A stretch of 64,000 nucleotides of DNA from Tribonema minus (lineage: Eukaryota; Sar; Xanthophyceae; Tribonematales; Tribonemataceae): contig JAFCMP010000168.1 of assembly GCA_017506865.1 (NCBI GenBank), forward strand, positions 1,054,001 through 1,118,000, in the 5' to 3' direction. The notes under the pieces are model-generated. The model was not told the DNA's origin. It saw nothing but the letters and a program-made list of their open reading frames with translations, and made no database searches. The translations under genes and the position numbers were made by a program. Shown here in pieces: positions 51,947-63,928 of the stretch (the stretch's first letter is position 1; each line of letters starts with the position of its first letter).

Positions 51947-54009
51947 ATGGTGACGACCAGGAAGAAGGCTCGTGTCCTGGCTCTCGAATCCTCTTGTGAC
52001 GCCAAAGCGGAAGCGAGTCAACAGCAACATGGTGAGTGCGTGATTTCGTTTCAAGCTTTTGCAAAATGAGGTTGGGAGGGTGATGTTCCTGCAGTTGTTG
52101 TGTCCTCTAGGATCTGCATCTCTCCACTGCAATTGTGTCTCCTTTTCGCGCCACAAGGTTCAGAAATCAACGTCGCCGCACATGTCGGGCATGCCTGAGT
52201 TGACTGTTACACATGCATGCTGCAGGCCCTGGCACAATCTGGGTTTCAGTATCCTATTTCCGGGTTCTTTTGTCCTGTTGAAAACCCCCTATATCCTGTT
52301 TTGAAAAAAAAAGTTTTCCCTGATGTGTTCTGGGCACAAAGCTGTGTGCTATAGACACTGAGAGCGCAGCAAACAAGCTGCAAAGCAATGTCCTACTTTG
52401 CAAGGCCTTAATGCTGCCTTTACATGTACATGGATCTATTTTTTATTATGTGCGGTGGACAAAAATCCTTTCAAAGTGGTTTGTCGATATGCAAGAACTG
52501 ACAGCCTCTGAACGGAGAGCACACCTACTCTTAGTGATACTTTATGTACTCATGAACCTGTATTTTTGAAGGCCCACTTGAGGGAGGCCAGGTATCCCGT
52601 GTGTTTCTAGGGTGTAATTGTATGCAGCAATCTAGTTGGCACTGTGCCCTGTGAATACTTGATGTGTGTTGGGTGCAGTAGGCTTGGAGATTCGGTGCAG
52701 CAGCTGTAGCTGCTGCTACACTGACTGCAGCAGTGGTTCTACTACTCTTCTGCTGCTGCATCAGGTAGGCGAAAGGGTGAGGGTCAGCTGAGCTCCAATC
52801 TTGCAGTTGTCGAAATGGTATGATATGCCTGCAGTCTCTGATGCAGAAGCTCAGCACCTCAAGCACAACGTATGACTTGATGGCACTGGATGTACTACAT
52901 AGTATGCATGCAATCTGCTCCTGGTGTTATGACAAAGTTGCCTACTCTGAACAACACGCATGCACGTGTTGTGCCAGCCTAGATTTTGTGCAGTGCATTG
53001 TGCCATTGGATTTCCAACATACATCTGTTCCCTTGTGTCCTCAGACATGTGGACGAGGATCTTCGAGTTCATGCCGCGTGGGCACTACCTCCAGCTTTCA
53101 TCCGTGAGCACAGGGTGGCGCTCGCTTTACGCCAGTGCTATGCGGCACAGGGGGGGGGAAGAAGCACAGAAAAAAACGACTGTGCGGGCCATGCTTGCAT
53201 CAGTGCCCCTCATGCAGCGGGCAGTTTCAAATGGGTGCAAGGTGACTATGAGGGTACTGCGTCACGCTGCCGCGTGCGGTCCTCTAGGTGTGCTGCAGTA
53301 TCTGCACGCACATGGTGTGCAGCGGGGCATCTATAAGAGAGATTTGTCGGTTTGCGAGGCCGCAGCTGAGCGCGGGCACCTGGAGATAATGCAGTGGGCG
53401 CGCACCCAGGGGTTTTCGTGGGGCACAAGCACAAGCGCAGCAGCGGCGAGCTCAGGGCACCTGGAGGTGCTGCAGTGGCTGCACGGCGCCGGATGCGGGT
53501 GGGACGAGGCGACATGCCATCGCGCCGCAGCAGGCGGCCACCTGGACGTCCTCCAGTACGCACGGAGCAACGGCTGTCCGTGGAGCACCACGACATCTCA
53601 CATGGCGGTCAGCCGCGGCCACCTCCAGCTTCTCCAGTGCGCGCATGCGCACGGCTGCCCCTTGGCCCCCGGCATACACACCACGGCCGTGCTTGCAAAC
53701 CATCTGCATGTTGTTCAGTGGCTGCAGGACATAGGCTGCCCCTTTGACCCAACGGTGTGCTCGGTTGCCGCCCAACAGGGGCACCTGGACATACTGCAAT
53801 GTCTGCCGGCGCACGGCTGCCCGTGGAATGAAGCACTTGATTTCTTAGAGTGGACCGTGTACATGAATGTGAGTCCCCTCGTCCACAGGATAACTGCAAC
53901 GGTAGAGTGGGCGCTGGCAAATGGCTGCCCGTGCAGTGATGCGAGTAGGTCGCGATACGCGGAGCTGCAGCGCATGGTGCAGGCTGCTCAGGCATGCGGC
54001 TCTGGGTGA
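51947..54009 (+). CDS. F-box-like ankyrin-repeat protein 1
   Basis: Two exons: 51947-52031 (28 codons plus 1 nt) and 53045-54009, joined as H / D-MW, giving 349 residues. The N-terminus is basic. IFEFMPRGHYLQLSSVSTGWRSLYAS resembles an F-box (a hydrophobic helix, then LSSVSxxWR). About nine ankyrin-type repeats follow, of the form xxGHLEVLQWLHGAGCGWDE-xxC-xxAA, with spacing of about 25-28 residues. The repeats use the GCPW variant common in brown-algal and giant-virus ankyrin proteins. The last part, ITATVEWALANGCPCSD, is shared with protein 2. F-box plus repeats would suggest substrate recognition for ubiquitin ligation; this is inference. The start is chosen because exon 1 reads in phase into exon 2 and is conserved upstream of the second copy. 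Confidence 0.8.
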
Positions 54010-55092
54010 CAGTTGGCGGTTAACATTCGCGGTCAGCTTCAGAAGAGCGCCACCGTTAGCTTGCGCTTGCATGCTCGTTATGCATCACGCAAATATGCAC
54101 ACGCGTGTTTCCATGTGATGATTCCTACTTCTATTTTGTGTATGTTCTGCATTGCATGGTCTGTGTTGTCTTGCAATTTGCAGCAGGTGTTTGGGCTCAC
54201 TGTGGTCAATGTACGGGTACCAACATGCAAGCATGTGTATGATAGACAACACCTGGGCGCATTGCGTTACAGTTGGCTTTGGGTCGTGTCAATGCGCATG
54301 ATGACTGCAGGCCTTCAGAAAGTGAGATGTGCCAGTTTGTATTGCCGACTGCTTGCGTGTATGGAACAAACTGTGTTAGCCGCGCTTGCTTGCGTGCTTG
54401 GATGCTTGGCCGGACCTGCTCTGCTAATGGTGTTGTCTTCTGGCATTGCTGTGATGTGCTTCAGTCAGACCATGTGTCTTCTCATGGCTTTCAATCTGTG
54501 TGGACTAGTGCGTCGAGTGTTCCTACACAGTATCAGCCTGTATGGCATCACCAACTTAAGTGCTGCATTCACAGCAACTTGGTGGGTGCACGCAGTTTGG
54601 CCTGCTGCTGTCCATACAATTTGTTCTCATGCTAGTCACCTCACTGAGGCAAGCCATGCTTGGCTTGACGCGTCTGAATTCTGGTCCAAGTAGGCAGGAA
54701 AGTCACTCAGCCCAAGATCTGCGCATGCGATTATGATACCGGCCAATTCCAGCTATAGGAGCGCTTCAAGCCTTACTTGCTAGTTAACGAATTCCAGGCG
54801 CTAGTTGGCAGAGTACTGGTGACATCTCCCTCTCGCACTGTGTAGATGCACTAACACTGAGGCAAGCTGTAAAAGAGGAAGTGGATATGCCACCATGCAT
54901 GCATGTGGTCAGCACTAGGAATGTGCAATTCGCGGGATGAATTGACCCATTTTTGAGGTGCATGCTACCATGCTGCTTGGCGCAAACAGAGCATCTGACA
55001 CGCCAAAAAATCAGCAATATGGGTGTTTGCGTGCAGTGATGGAGTTGCTTGCTTGTGGACAAGCAGGGAGCCTCACTGCAGGACACTCAGCT
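54010..55092. other. Intergenic DNA after ankyrin gene 1
   Basis: A 226-codon plus-strand frame (54013-54693) is present but reads as a Cys/Trp-rich string typical of TG-rich non-coding DNA. No gene accepted. Confidence 0.5.
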
Positions 55093-55350
55093 TAGTCTGC
55101 GCCAAATGCAAGGTTGTCAGCACAATGTGCGAGATCCATAAGCCAAACGCTTTCGGGCACCTTCGTCGCCATGATTGTGTATAGCAACTGTGGCCTTACT
55201 TCCGCTGATTTAGGTGCAGGCTTGCTTGGAGCCTTGATTGATACCACTTGGCAGCTGTCCGACTAGCAGTGGGCGCCCCAGCATCAATCACATACATGCT
55301 TGCCTGCCAGCCCACACAGTTTCTCAGAGCTACTGCCCTTCCCAGGCTCG
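55093..55350 (+). repeat. Second copy of the segmental duplication, 5' part
   Basis: Matches 51525-51790 with many differences (shared CTTAGTCTGCGCCAAATGCA, CACTTGGCAGC, GCCTGCCAGCC and CAGAGCTAC blocks in the same order). The remainder of the unit resumes right of the LINE at about 58350. Confidence 0.7.
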
Positions 55351-55559
55351 AGCCCGTGCGGGCTCTTGTCGCAGTCCTTCAAATAGGCGTGCGGCACAAA
55401 GCTGGTCGCGCAGCATCAGCCCTCCGAAAGACGCGAACAAAACGGCGGGCGCCCGGGGCAGGGGCATGCACTTCGCCTCAGACAACGGCACTTCGCCTCA
55501 GGCACTTCGCCTCAGACACGCCTTAGAAGTATTCACAAACTTGAAGTTGTATATTATGT

Positions 55560-58345
55560 CCTGGACCGCATGGGCTGCGCGCACGATAAATCGGGCTTGC
55601 AATAACTAAATCTACGGGGGGGCCGGCGGTTCGGCGCTGGCCGGCGAGGGCCGCGGCACTTGCAACAGTGCGATGCGGCGGTAAGCGCTGACGTCGCCAT
55701 CAGGGGCAATGACTGCGTTCCAGTTGTCGATCACGACACGTGTGAGCGCGCGCTGTAGCGCGAGGGAGGTGCGGCGGCGCCAGAAGGCAACGCGCTGCGC
55801 GAGATTGTAGCTGCCCTGCGAGCTCTGCTCGGCGAGTGCGTGTAGCAGCGCTTGGGTGTCGCGTGACATAGCGCCGAAGTGGTCAAAGGCTGCGGAAAAT
55901 AGGGTGTGTGTAGTGGGGTCCAGGGCCCCTGAGACTACGTATGTGTCTATCTTTTCCTGCGAAGCCGATTCAAGCACGCGCTGCACATCGCGCGCGCCCC
56001 CCTGAGCCTGACGGAGGCGGGAGGGGCATGAGCTGTCACGTATGGTGACGTCTATGCAACAACCTACTTCAAAGCCGCCGCGCAGTTTAGTGCACCGGCC
56101 TGCCGCTACCGCGTCAGCGCTCGGCTGCACTTTAGGGACTGGAAGGCAGACCTGGTTGCTGCCAAAGACAATGTCCATGAACTTGTTGGACCCGTGGCGC
56201 GCCGCGTAGCGGCGGAAGGGGGCAAGGGTGTCCCGGTCGAGACCGCGGAGGTGGGCCACCTGCTTGAGCAGCTGAAAGAGCGCGTCTGCGAGCAAGTTGT
56301 GTCGCGTGACGTGTGCAGCGGCGCAGGTGGGCACCCGAGTCCACTGGTCTATGGCACTTGGGGCACCGCGCCGCAGCGGGGGCGGGGCGCTCCACGCCCA
56401 GGTGGCGCCGCAGCGTCTCGCGGAATTCCGGCGGGGACATGGTCTCCGCTGGGTCAGTGCTCGGCAATTGCGCCAAGAAACCCATGGCCCCCTTAGAGGC
56501 GCCGCTGCGCCACGCCGCGACTGCTTCCAACGCATTTGCTGCTTCAAGCCGACGCAGCTGCGTGGCGGCGAGCGCTGCGTCTAGCACCCGTGATAGCGCC
56601 GCTTGACGCCGCGGCAGCACGGCGGCCGGCGGGGCCTGGGCAGAGCCTGGCTCGCGCGCCACCGCTGGCGCAGCAGCGCGGCGCGCGCCGGCGCGAGTCC
56701 GCATGCCCGGCCCCGCAGCTCCGCCTGCCCGTTGCAGCAGATCGCGCAGCGCCCGCCATGCGCCGTCGTCCTGGCGCCAGTCCTGGTACCAGACCGTGGG
56801 CAGGAGCAGTGCGAGGGCCGCTGCAGCCTCATCGCTGCCGCTGCGCAGCTGCTGCAGGCAGGTAGCTATCTGGGTGAAGGTGAAGCCATAGCGGGCATGC
56901 TCTAGGACGCGGCTGCGTGCCGCGACTGGAAATGCCGCCAGTGCCGGCCCCATGCACTCGAGGGAACGTGCAGCAAATGCGGCACATGCACGGGGCGCCG
57001 CGCCCAGCACGCCAAAGCCACCACTCCCCAGCCGCAGATGCACGCGTACCTGCTGATGTGCTGGTAGCCTCACTGGGGCCTCGCCACCCCAGTCGGCGCC
57101 GCGTACCCATGCCACTGCCGCCGCCCACAGAGAGGGCGGCGCCGCCGCCGCCGAAACCGCCGGCGGGCCGCGGCAATCGTCACCCGCCGCCGGCGCGCCC
57201 TGGTGGGCCGGCGGCGTAAGGCCCGCCGATGGCTCCTGCGCCAGCGCGGCCACGGCCGCTAGCGTGATGGCGTCGAAGCGCCGTAGCTCCTCGTGCGTGA
57301 GGGATGGCGCTGTATTGCGCGAGACATGCCCTGCGCGGGCGGGGACGGCAAGACGCAGAATGGAGAAGGCAGCCTGCACATCCTCCATCTGCACAAGCTC
57401 CGCAACCAGGCGGTCGGTGCCGGGGGCACGAAGGGTCGCCGCCACTTGCGCGCGCACGAAGCCCTCGGTGCCGACCGGCACCCCCATCAGCGTGATGCCG
57501 TCGTCTAATACTGGTACGGGGACATTGGCGGCGGCAAAGACGGCGGCGGCGCGCTCGCGGGCGCCGCCTGAGGCCGGCACCAGCGCCGCGCATTTCGTGA
57601 CGTTGACCTGAATGTTGAGCTCGCTCAGCGCCTGTTGTATGAAGCAGAACGCGCGGCCAACGTGGCCGAGCACCGGCGCGTCACAGCTGGGCGTCATGAT
57701 GGTGAGGTCATCGAGGTAGCCCGGAAGCGCCAGTTGCGGGAACTTGGCGCGGGCAGCCACCATGGTGCCGCGCAGTGCCAGCGCGAACAGCAGCGGCCCC
57801 AATGGGTCGCCCTGCTGCACGCCCTGTTGGGAGAGGATGATGGCGGCGTCGAGGTGCCCATCTAGGCCAAATTGTAGCCAAGGGGCCCGGCCGGGGCCGT
57901 GGATGTGCTCGACGTAGCCGTACAGGCCAGGCAGATGCTCGGCCACCGCGGTGAGGACTGCCGAGCGCGACAGCGCGTTGAAGGCATTACTGCAAGGAGC
58001 ACGCCGCCGCACTCATGCGTGAGCTGCGCCATGAGCGCCACTCTCTCTGCGCCCCCCCGCGCGCCGACCCCAAACTGGCCAATTGGTTCCAGCAGCGCGG
58101 AGACGCGGTCCCGGGTGTCCGTGCAGAAGGTGCGGGCGAACAGGCGGCGGATGGTGTCGCCGCACGCGATGGGGCGCGCCTTCTCGCCCACAGCGCTGAG
58201 GCGCGCGGCCGCGTGAAGGCGCCAAAAGGGGGCGGGCAGCGCGGCGGGGGTGGAGTACACCGCGGTACCCAGCCACGCCAGCAGCTCAAGGAGCCAGTCA
58301 ACCGTGCGCCCCGACGTGAAGTTTGACTTGATCACCGGAGCTCTA
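55560..58345 (-). mobile_element. Broken R2-like LINE, 5'-truncated
   Basis: Three overlapping minus-strand frames make up one decayed element: 58425-57862, 58012-56132 and 56547-55612. Two frame changes lie near 57,990 and near 56,300. The reverse transcriptase shows KARPIACGDTIRRLFAR, then NAFNALSR, where a small deletion has removed the expected catalytic-Asp segment of motif A, then GVQQGDPLGPLLFALAL (57770-57832) and YLDDLTIM (57696-57722). A knuckle CPKCHRPVDSGAHLRRC is followed by THVTRHNLL, FMDIVFGSNQ and CCIDVTIRDS, marking the restriction-like endonuclease of R2-type LINEs. The 3' UTR is short. The N-terminal zinc fingers are gone. It is a different family from the LINE at 23990. 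Ends are approximate; the right end abuts exon 1 of ankyrin gene 2. Confidence 0.82.
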
Positions 58346-58367
58346 GAGTTTTGCTGAGAGAAAGAGG

Positions 58368-59679
58368 ATGGTGGCCAGCAGGAAAAGGGCCCGAGTCTGG
58401 CTCTTACATCCTCATGTGACGCCAAAGCGGAAGCGAGCCTACAGCAGCGGGGTAAGAAGCGTGTTCAAGTATTGCTTCTCGGTTGCAAATCCGGCATTTC
58501 TCACGCGAGACTGTGGTCGGTGTCCTGTAGCATCTGCATCACTCCGCACCGACTGAGTCTCGCTACTGGACCACCAGTCATCTCTGATATGAAGCGACAC
58601 CCCGCACATGTCGGAGCTTTCTGCTGAACGCAAGAGTAGAAAGTGGTCGCTTGCTGTTTCACTATTTTTCGGCCCTGCATTTCCTGATGCCCTCAGATAT
58701 AGGGACGAGGATCTTCGAATTCATGCCGCATGGGCACTACCTCCAGCTTGCATCTGTGAGCACGGGGTGGCGCTCGCTTTACGCCAGTAGCATGCAGCAC
58801 AGGAGGTGGGAAGAAGCACGGAAAGAAACGACTGCACGAGCCATGGTCGCATCAGCGTCGCTCATGCAGTGGGCGGTTTTGAACGGGTGCACAGTGACCA
58901 CGAGGGTTCTGCGCCACGCTGCCGTCTGCGGTCCTCTAGAAGTGCGGCAGTACCTACATGCAAACGGCGCGCACCGGGGCATCGACCCGTCTTACAACAC
59001 GTGGCTGTGCAACGCTGCAGCTCAGCGCGGGCACCTGGAGATGCTGCAGTGGGCGCGCGCTCAGGGGTTCCCCTGGGACACTTTTACCAGCACAGCAGCG
59101 GCGCGCGCGGGGCACCTGGAGGTGCTGAGGTGGGCGCATGATGCAGGATGCGAGTGGAACGAAAGCACATGTAGTGCCGCCGCAGAGGGCGGCCACCTTC
59201 ACGTTCTCCAATATGCTCGAAGCCACGGCTGTCCGTGGAGCACCTATACGTTATATCATGCGGCTAATCATGGCCACCTCCAGCTTCTACAGTGGGCGCA
59301 CGCAAACGGCAGCCCCTTGCATCGCAACATACACTTGTGGGCCGCGCGCGCGGGCCACCTGCACGTCCTTCAGTGGCTGCACGAGGTAGGCTGCCCCTGG
59401 AGCCCAGGAGCGTGCATGGTGGCCATTCACTTGGGGCGCTTGGACATGCTGCAGTGGCTGCGCGCGCGCGGCTGCCCGTGGGACGGTGAGGACACCCTTG
59501 AATTCTTGACATGGACCGCGTGCATCAGTTCAAATCGCCACATGATTATTGGTAGGATACTGCCAACAGTGGAGTGGGCTTTAGCGAATGGCTGCCCATG
59601 CAGCGACGGGTACAGGTCCGCATACGAGCGTCTGCAGCGCGCAGCGCAGGCAGCAGCTCCGGCATGCGACTCCCCGTAG
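58368..59679 (+). CDS. F-box-like ankyrin-repeat protein 2
   Basis: The main exon is 58697-59679 (327 codons to the stop). It begins IGTRIFEFMPHGHYLQLASVSTGWRSLYAS, the same F-box-like segment as protein 1. About nine ankyrin-type repeats follow (GHLEMLQWARAQGFPWD, GHLEVLRWAHDAGCEWNE, GHLHVLQYARSHGCPWS, GHLQLLQWAHANGSPL and others), then ILPTVEWALANGCPCSDG. A copy of gene 1's first exon lies at 58368-58451, starting MVASRKRARVW. Relative to gene 1 it lacks one base and ends in phase 0, whereas the next exon needs phase 1. Either the gene now starts at the in-frame ATG at 58687 inside the old intron, or exon 1 is broken. A LINE sits directly upstream, so the promoter is probably displaced. Confidence 0.7.
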
Positions 59680-62373
59680 CAGCTCATTTGTGCGACTCGA
59701 TTGCTGTAGCAGTCGGCCAGTAGCATCCCCCTTTGCTTACGCAGACAAGCCCATACAGGCGACCTTTCAGTAGACAATGCACCAAATATACATGGGCATG
59801 TCACACACTGTCAGGCCACATTGCCACGTGTCTTTTTCGGGCCGCGTTGCTTGCGTCAACTTGACGTGCCGCAGTGTCTGCATGTGGCCGTTGCGGCTAC
59901 AGCATGATATGTGCTTTTGCATGGTGATGCACATTGTGCATGCCTCGCAGGTGAGTTCTGAGATACTGTTTTTGTGCAACCTGTGCAAGCTGCAGCATGA
60001 TTGAAAACGCGCAGCCAGGTAGGTCAGGAGTAGGGTTGCAAAACAGCGTTTTAAGTTTAATTCTGAGTTCAAGTGCCCCTTTTGTGGCGGACTGTATGCT
60101 CAGAATCGAGCAGTCTGGCCACGTGCCCGGTTGCAAAAAAGCGTATTTGATGTTTGCTTCTGAGTTCAGGTGCCCCTTTTGTGGTGGAGTGTATGCTCGG
60201 AATCAAACAGTCTCACCTCATGCCCCACAAATACGCCCTTCGCGCAGCATGTGATCATGTTGAGTTTTGCTCAAGACATATTCCTGGTTGCCAACTACGC
60301 CCCAAATACGCCGTATTTGTGTGGCCAAATACGCTTCTGTGCAACGCTAGTCAGGAGTGATGATTGATGTGCGATGAGCGAGATGCTACTGTGCATTGCC
60401 TTGTGCCAAAACCAAAGCACACAACACATTGCTCATTTGTCGTAAAATCATTAGCAATTTCACCTAGCCATGAGCGTCGGGTAAAACTCCAATTCTCAGG
60501 TAATTTTGATTTAAAAAAAAATATATAGATTGCAATGGCCTGGAAACAGGTATCAATCGCCGTGCAATTTGCAGTATCATAATGTTGAAGGTGAGTCTTG
60601 GTGCAGTCTACAGCCTGGTGCTTAGGTGGGGGGCTTCATTGCTGCATCAAGATCCAGGGGGAGAAGTGTACCCGCTCTCGCTCTGGCCAGCTAGGCCTAG
60701 TAGGTAAGAACCACACATCTGAAGCTAGTACAAAGTTTACTACCAACAGCTCAAAGCAGTCATTATGATGCAGGAAACCCTGGTGCCTAGATAGGCAATC
60801 TCAAAAGGCATGTGACGGGTACCCTCTCATCAAACTATCAAAAGGTAAACACCCGAAGCCGTACACACGTGACCATCTTCAGCCTCGATGCTCCTTTGCG
60901 GTTAGGGTGAGGGGTTGGTTATGACGTCAAAACACCCACAAGTAAGAATACGCCATGTGGAGCACTGCTGAGAGAAGAGGGTAAAAATGCGCCAATGCTG
61001 TGCCTTTGAGGGCTGAAGGACGGGTGTGACTGCTCTCTCACTGGACTCTGGCTGGAGCCTGAGGGGGGGGGGGGGGAGGGGGGTCACTGTCTTGCCTCAC
61101 GTTATGTATGTGTCCACAGTGTGGCCTCCACACCCATGGTGACTGATATCATCAGCAGCTTGCTACAAACTACAATATCAGCACAGAGAGAAATGTGTGT
61201 TTGCAGCGCCCAGTTTAGACACTCATGTGTATAACTTGACTGCTGCTTCCACCATCCCAAACTTGTGACAGCTCTTCGACACACAACTGCTACTTGCCAT
61301 GGCAGCCTTCATGAAGTTCCACAAGCAGTTACAGCAGCACCTGAGCAGTGCGCACACCAGTCAATGCAAAAGACCAGACACCATGACGGCTTCAGGTCAT
61401 TGGATGGCTGTACAAATTCAAAAAATCACAATGGCAATGGCACAAGCAGGCAGGCTTCAGCTGTGAACATCCACAAGCCTTAGGGTATTCTTTGACGGTA
61501 TGCTGCAGTGCCACTGAGCAGACAAGGTCATGTGTTTGTGCTGGCCAGGCCAGCATTTACCGGTGTCATGACGCTCTGCGCTAGTGTCCAAGAACTGCAC
61601 AAGTGCAGTCCCTGTCGCCCATCTGATGAGTTCGCTTCAAGCAGCTGCGCTGCACTGTCCTCGCTGCACACGCACCTGCCGCAGCTACATGCGGCATCGC
61701 CGCAGCAGCATTGCGGGCGCCGAGTGCTTGTTCTCTCGTCGCTGAGGGTTTGTGACAAGCGTTAGAACGACAGTGCTGCAGAAGTTGCCCTCTGCTGTGC
61801 AACCGTCACGCTTGCTCCACTGGAGCCATCACAGACTTTTGTTTTACTGAAGGTATGCATGGACCATGAAGCAAATCGCAAAAATGCAATCACTGACATT
61901 GCTCAAGGTAAGCAACGACCACTCACTTCGTCTCAGAGTCATCATGCATGTTCTACCGCTAGATATGACGCACCCCAATGCAGAGCCGCAAAGCCGCACA
62001 AGGCATGTTGCCGTACACCAGCGATGGCCGTGTGTGGCGGCGGCGGCACTGCATCAGCGGTGGTGGTGTGTGGCAGCGGCGGCAGCTGCAGCTCAGCTAC
62101 TGCCGCACTTCAGCCCGCAAAAGCCATGAGAGGCATTTGCCATTGCCGGCGATCGCTACTGCTGCAGCACGAGCCACAACAGCCAGTGTCACCATTGCCA
62201 GCAGAGTCGCGGCGGTGCAGCAGGCAGCAGCTACCGCTCACCTGCTGCTGCAGTGCACTGCGCACGCATGAGCCACGAGAGCCGCATCACCCAATTACCA
62301 TGGTTACCAAGTCAGCGAGTGACTCGAAAGCAGCAAGTGACTCGGTGTAGTTCGTTGCGGCGTGGCAGCGCAA
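59680..62373. other. Long stretch without a recognised gene
   Basis: Mostly AT-richer non-coding DNA. Noted inside it: a 97-bp-offset tandem duplication at 60035-60215, an AT tract at about 60510-60525, a poly-G run of about 20 bp at 61063-61083, and CAG/GCN-rich sequence at 62000-62260. No open frame shows a family motif. Confidence 0.5.
60035..60215 (+). repeat. Tandem duplication with CPFCGG finger-like coding trace
   Basis: Two copies about 97 bp apart. Each can be read as SEF(K/R)CPFCGG(L/V)YA(Q/R)N, a C-x2-C finger-like stretch followed by a Pro-His or Pro-Arg. It may be the remnant of a zinc-finger gene or element. The two copies are in different frames. Confidence 0.4.
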
Positions 62374-62461
62374 CTACTGCTGCAGGTCGGCGAGCAGCAC
62401 CTGGCACTCGTCCGAGCAGCGCAGCCACGGCGGCGCAGCGTGCTCGTGGATCCACTTGTAC
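62374..62461 (-). CDS. Possible terminal exon of an unidentified gene
   Basis: After a CCGTGCAG acceptor on the minus strand, a short frame reads YKWIHEHAAPPWLRCSDE, then CQVLLADLQQ and a stop. The composition (Trp, His, spaced Cys, amphipathic end) looks more like protein than its surroundings. No upstream exon was recognised, so this is tentative. Confidence 0.25.
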
Positions 62462-63460
62462 CTGCACGGACGCGCAATGAGGAGTCGCACACTGAGTCCA
62501 CGAGCGCTTGCAGTGTTGCGGAGGGGGGGGTGGCATGAGGCATCAGCGCTCAGCAACAGCGGCGGTGCATGCTAGCGTATCCGCCTGTAGCTTCGAAGGA
62601 GCGCGGTTACGGGGCTGCAGAACGCAGTTGCTTGTACTCAGATCTGCGCAAGTGCTATGTAGCATGTTTGAGCATGGCGGCGTGAGGTGTCAACGCTCAG
62701 CGCGCGGGGCCGTAGTATTGGTGCTGTGGCCCATGAGTGGAGGGATGGCGATGTGTGATACCTGCCTGGCTGCACAACATGGTGTACAAGAGCTGAGCTG
62801 CAATGAAAGAAGCACTTGGGCGTCTTGTGTGCGGTAGCAGCCAAATCTCCACCGAATGGTTGGCTGTATACACTATCAGCAGCATGCGGCACATTTGCAT
62901 CGCTCGAGCACTGCTGGTCGTGCTACTGCAACAAACCTCAGTAAACCTGCTGATGTCTGTCACACGCCAGTTATTTGTGAATCCAATCATGGCGCGGCTG
63001 CTGGAGGGCACGCGCTTCTGAGCAGTTGCTGAGCAGCTATCCACGGAACACAGGGTTGGCAGATATTAGGTGTTCTGCTGCAAGATGTATACCTTCGGCA
63101 TTGGCCATACTCAAACAGCTGCTAAAAAAAAATGCAATGTTCTGTGCTCCGCACTGCCTACTGCAATCAGACAGCCGTCGTGTGAGTTGGGGAATGCACA
63201 TACATGCATACATACAGGCACCGTTGCTCATGCACCGGCACCCTTTGCACGGTGCGCAGCAGCCTTGGCCCTGTAACCGCCAACAGAGGCCAAAGAACGT
63301 TGGTATCCCGCATATACAGCAGTCTACACTGTATGCATCCAGGTGTCTTAAAAACACTTACCGAGGCACATACGCTGCGCTTAGGCCGGACTTTCCCGAA
63401 CACGCCATCAATGGCCCTACATGCTGAGCGCCCTTTGAACGCACGCATATCGACTGAGAT
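62462..63460. other. Non-coding or unresolved DNA
   Basis: Nothing recognisable. Short frames on both strands have no family motif. Upstream exons of the candidate at 62374-62461 would lie here. Confidence 0.45.
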
Positions 63461-63928
63461 CTACATGGTTGTTTTTTTCAAGTACGGGTACACGCACCTG
63501 CGCGGCCACTCGCGCACCGGCCACACGGGCGTGCACGGCAGCGGCGGCAGCGGGTGTATATACTGCGTCCCCACGCGCAGCGCGCGCAGCGCCGGCGGCA
63601 GCGCGAGGCGGCGGTCGTAGCTCGCGCTGATGCTCAGCGAGCGCAGGCCCGGCGGCAGGTCCACCTCAAACTTGAAGTGCTGGCCGAGGTCCAGCGCGCG
63701 CAGCGCCGGCGGCAGCGGCGGCAGCGCGTGCGCCGCGGCGCCGGCGACCTGCAGCGCGCGCAGGCTGCACGGCAGCGGCGGCAGCGCGTGCGCGTGGTCG
63801 ACGAGCACCAGGACGCGCAGCGTCGGCGGCAGGTGCGCGAGCGGCGGGCAGTCGGCGCCGGAGACCGCCAGCGCGGCGAGGCGCGGCGGCAGGCGCAGCG
63901 GCCAGGGCACGCCGCAGAGCTTCAGGGC
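63461..63928 (-). CDS. Leucine-rich (FNIP-like) repeat protein, 3' exon, partial
   Basis: A minus-strand exon of 155 codons plus stop ends at 63461 (YLKKTTM). It consists of about six repeats of 20-25 residues built on LPP-x-LR-x-L: LPPRLAALAVSGADCPPLAH, LPPTLRVLVLVDHAHA, LPPALRALDLGQHFKFEVD, LPPGLRSLSISASYDRRLA, LPPALRALRVGTQYIHP. This spacing and LPP start recall FNIP-type leucine-rich repeats, which serve in protein binding. A likely acceptor (CCCCGAG) at 63929 follows a run of about 20 C on the coding strand. The frame also stays open through it as poly-proline, so the exon start is uncertain. The rest of the gene lies past the right edge. Confidence 0.6.
   Translation of the reverse strand, partial: ALKLCGVPWPLRLPPRLAALAVSGADCPPLAHLPPTLRVLVLVDHAHALPPLPCSLRALQVAGAAAHALPPLPPALRALDLGQHFKFEVDLPPGLRSLSISASYDRRLALPPALRALRVGTQYIHPLPPLPCTPVWPVREWPRRCVYPYLKKTTM

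Noticed and set aside
54013-54693. A 226-codon frame after ankyrin gene 1
   Set aside because: Cys/Trp/Leu-rich composition reflects TG-rich DNA; no ATG at the start, no motifs, no splice support.
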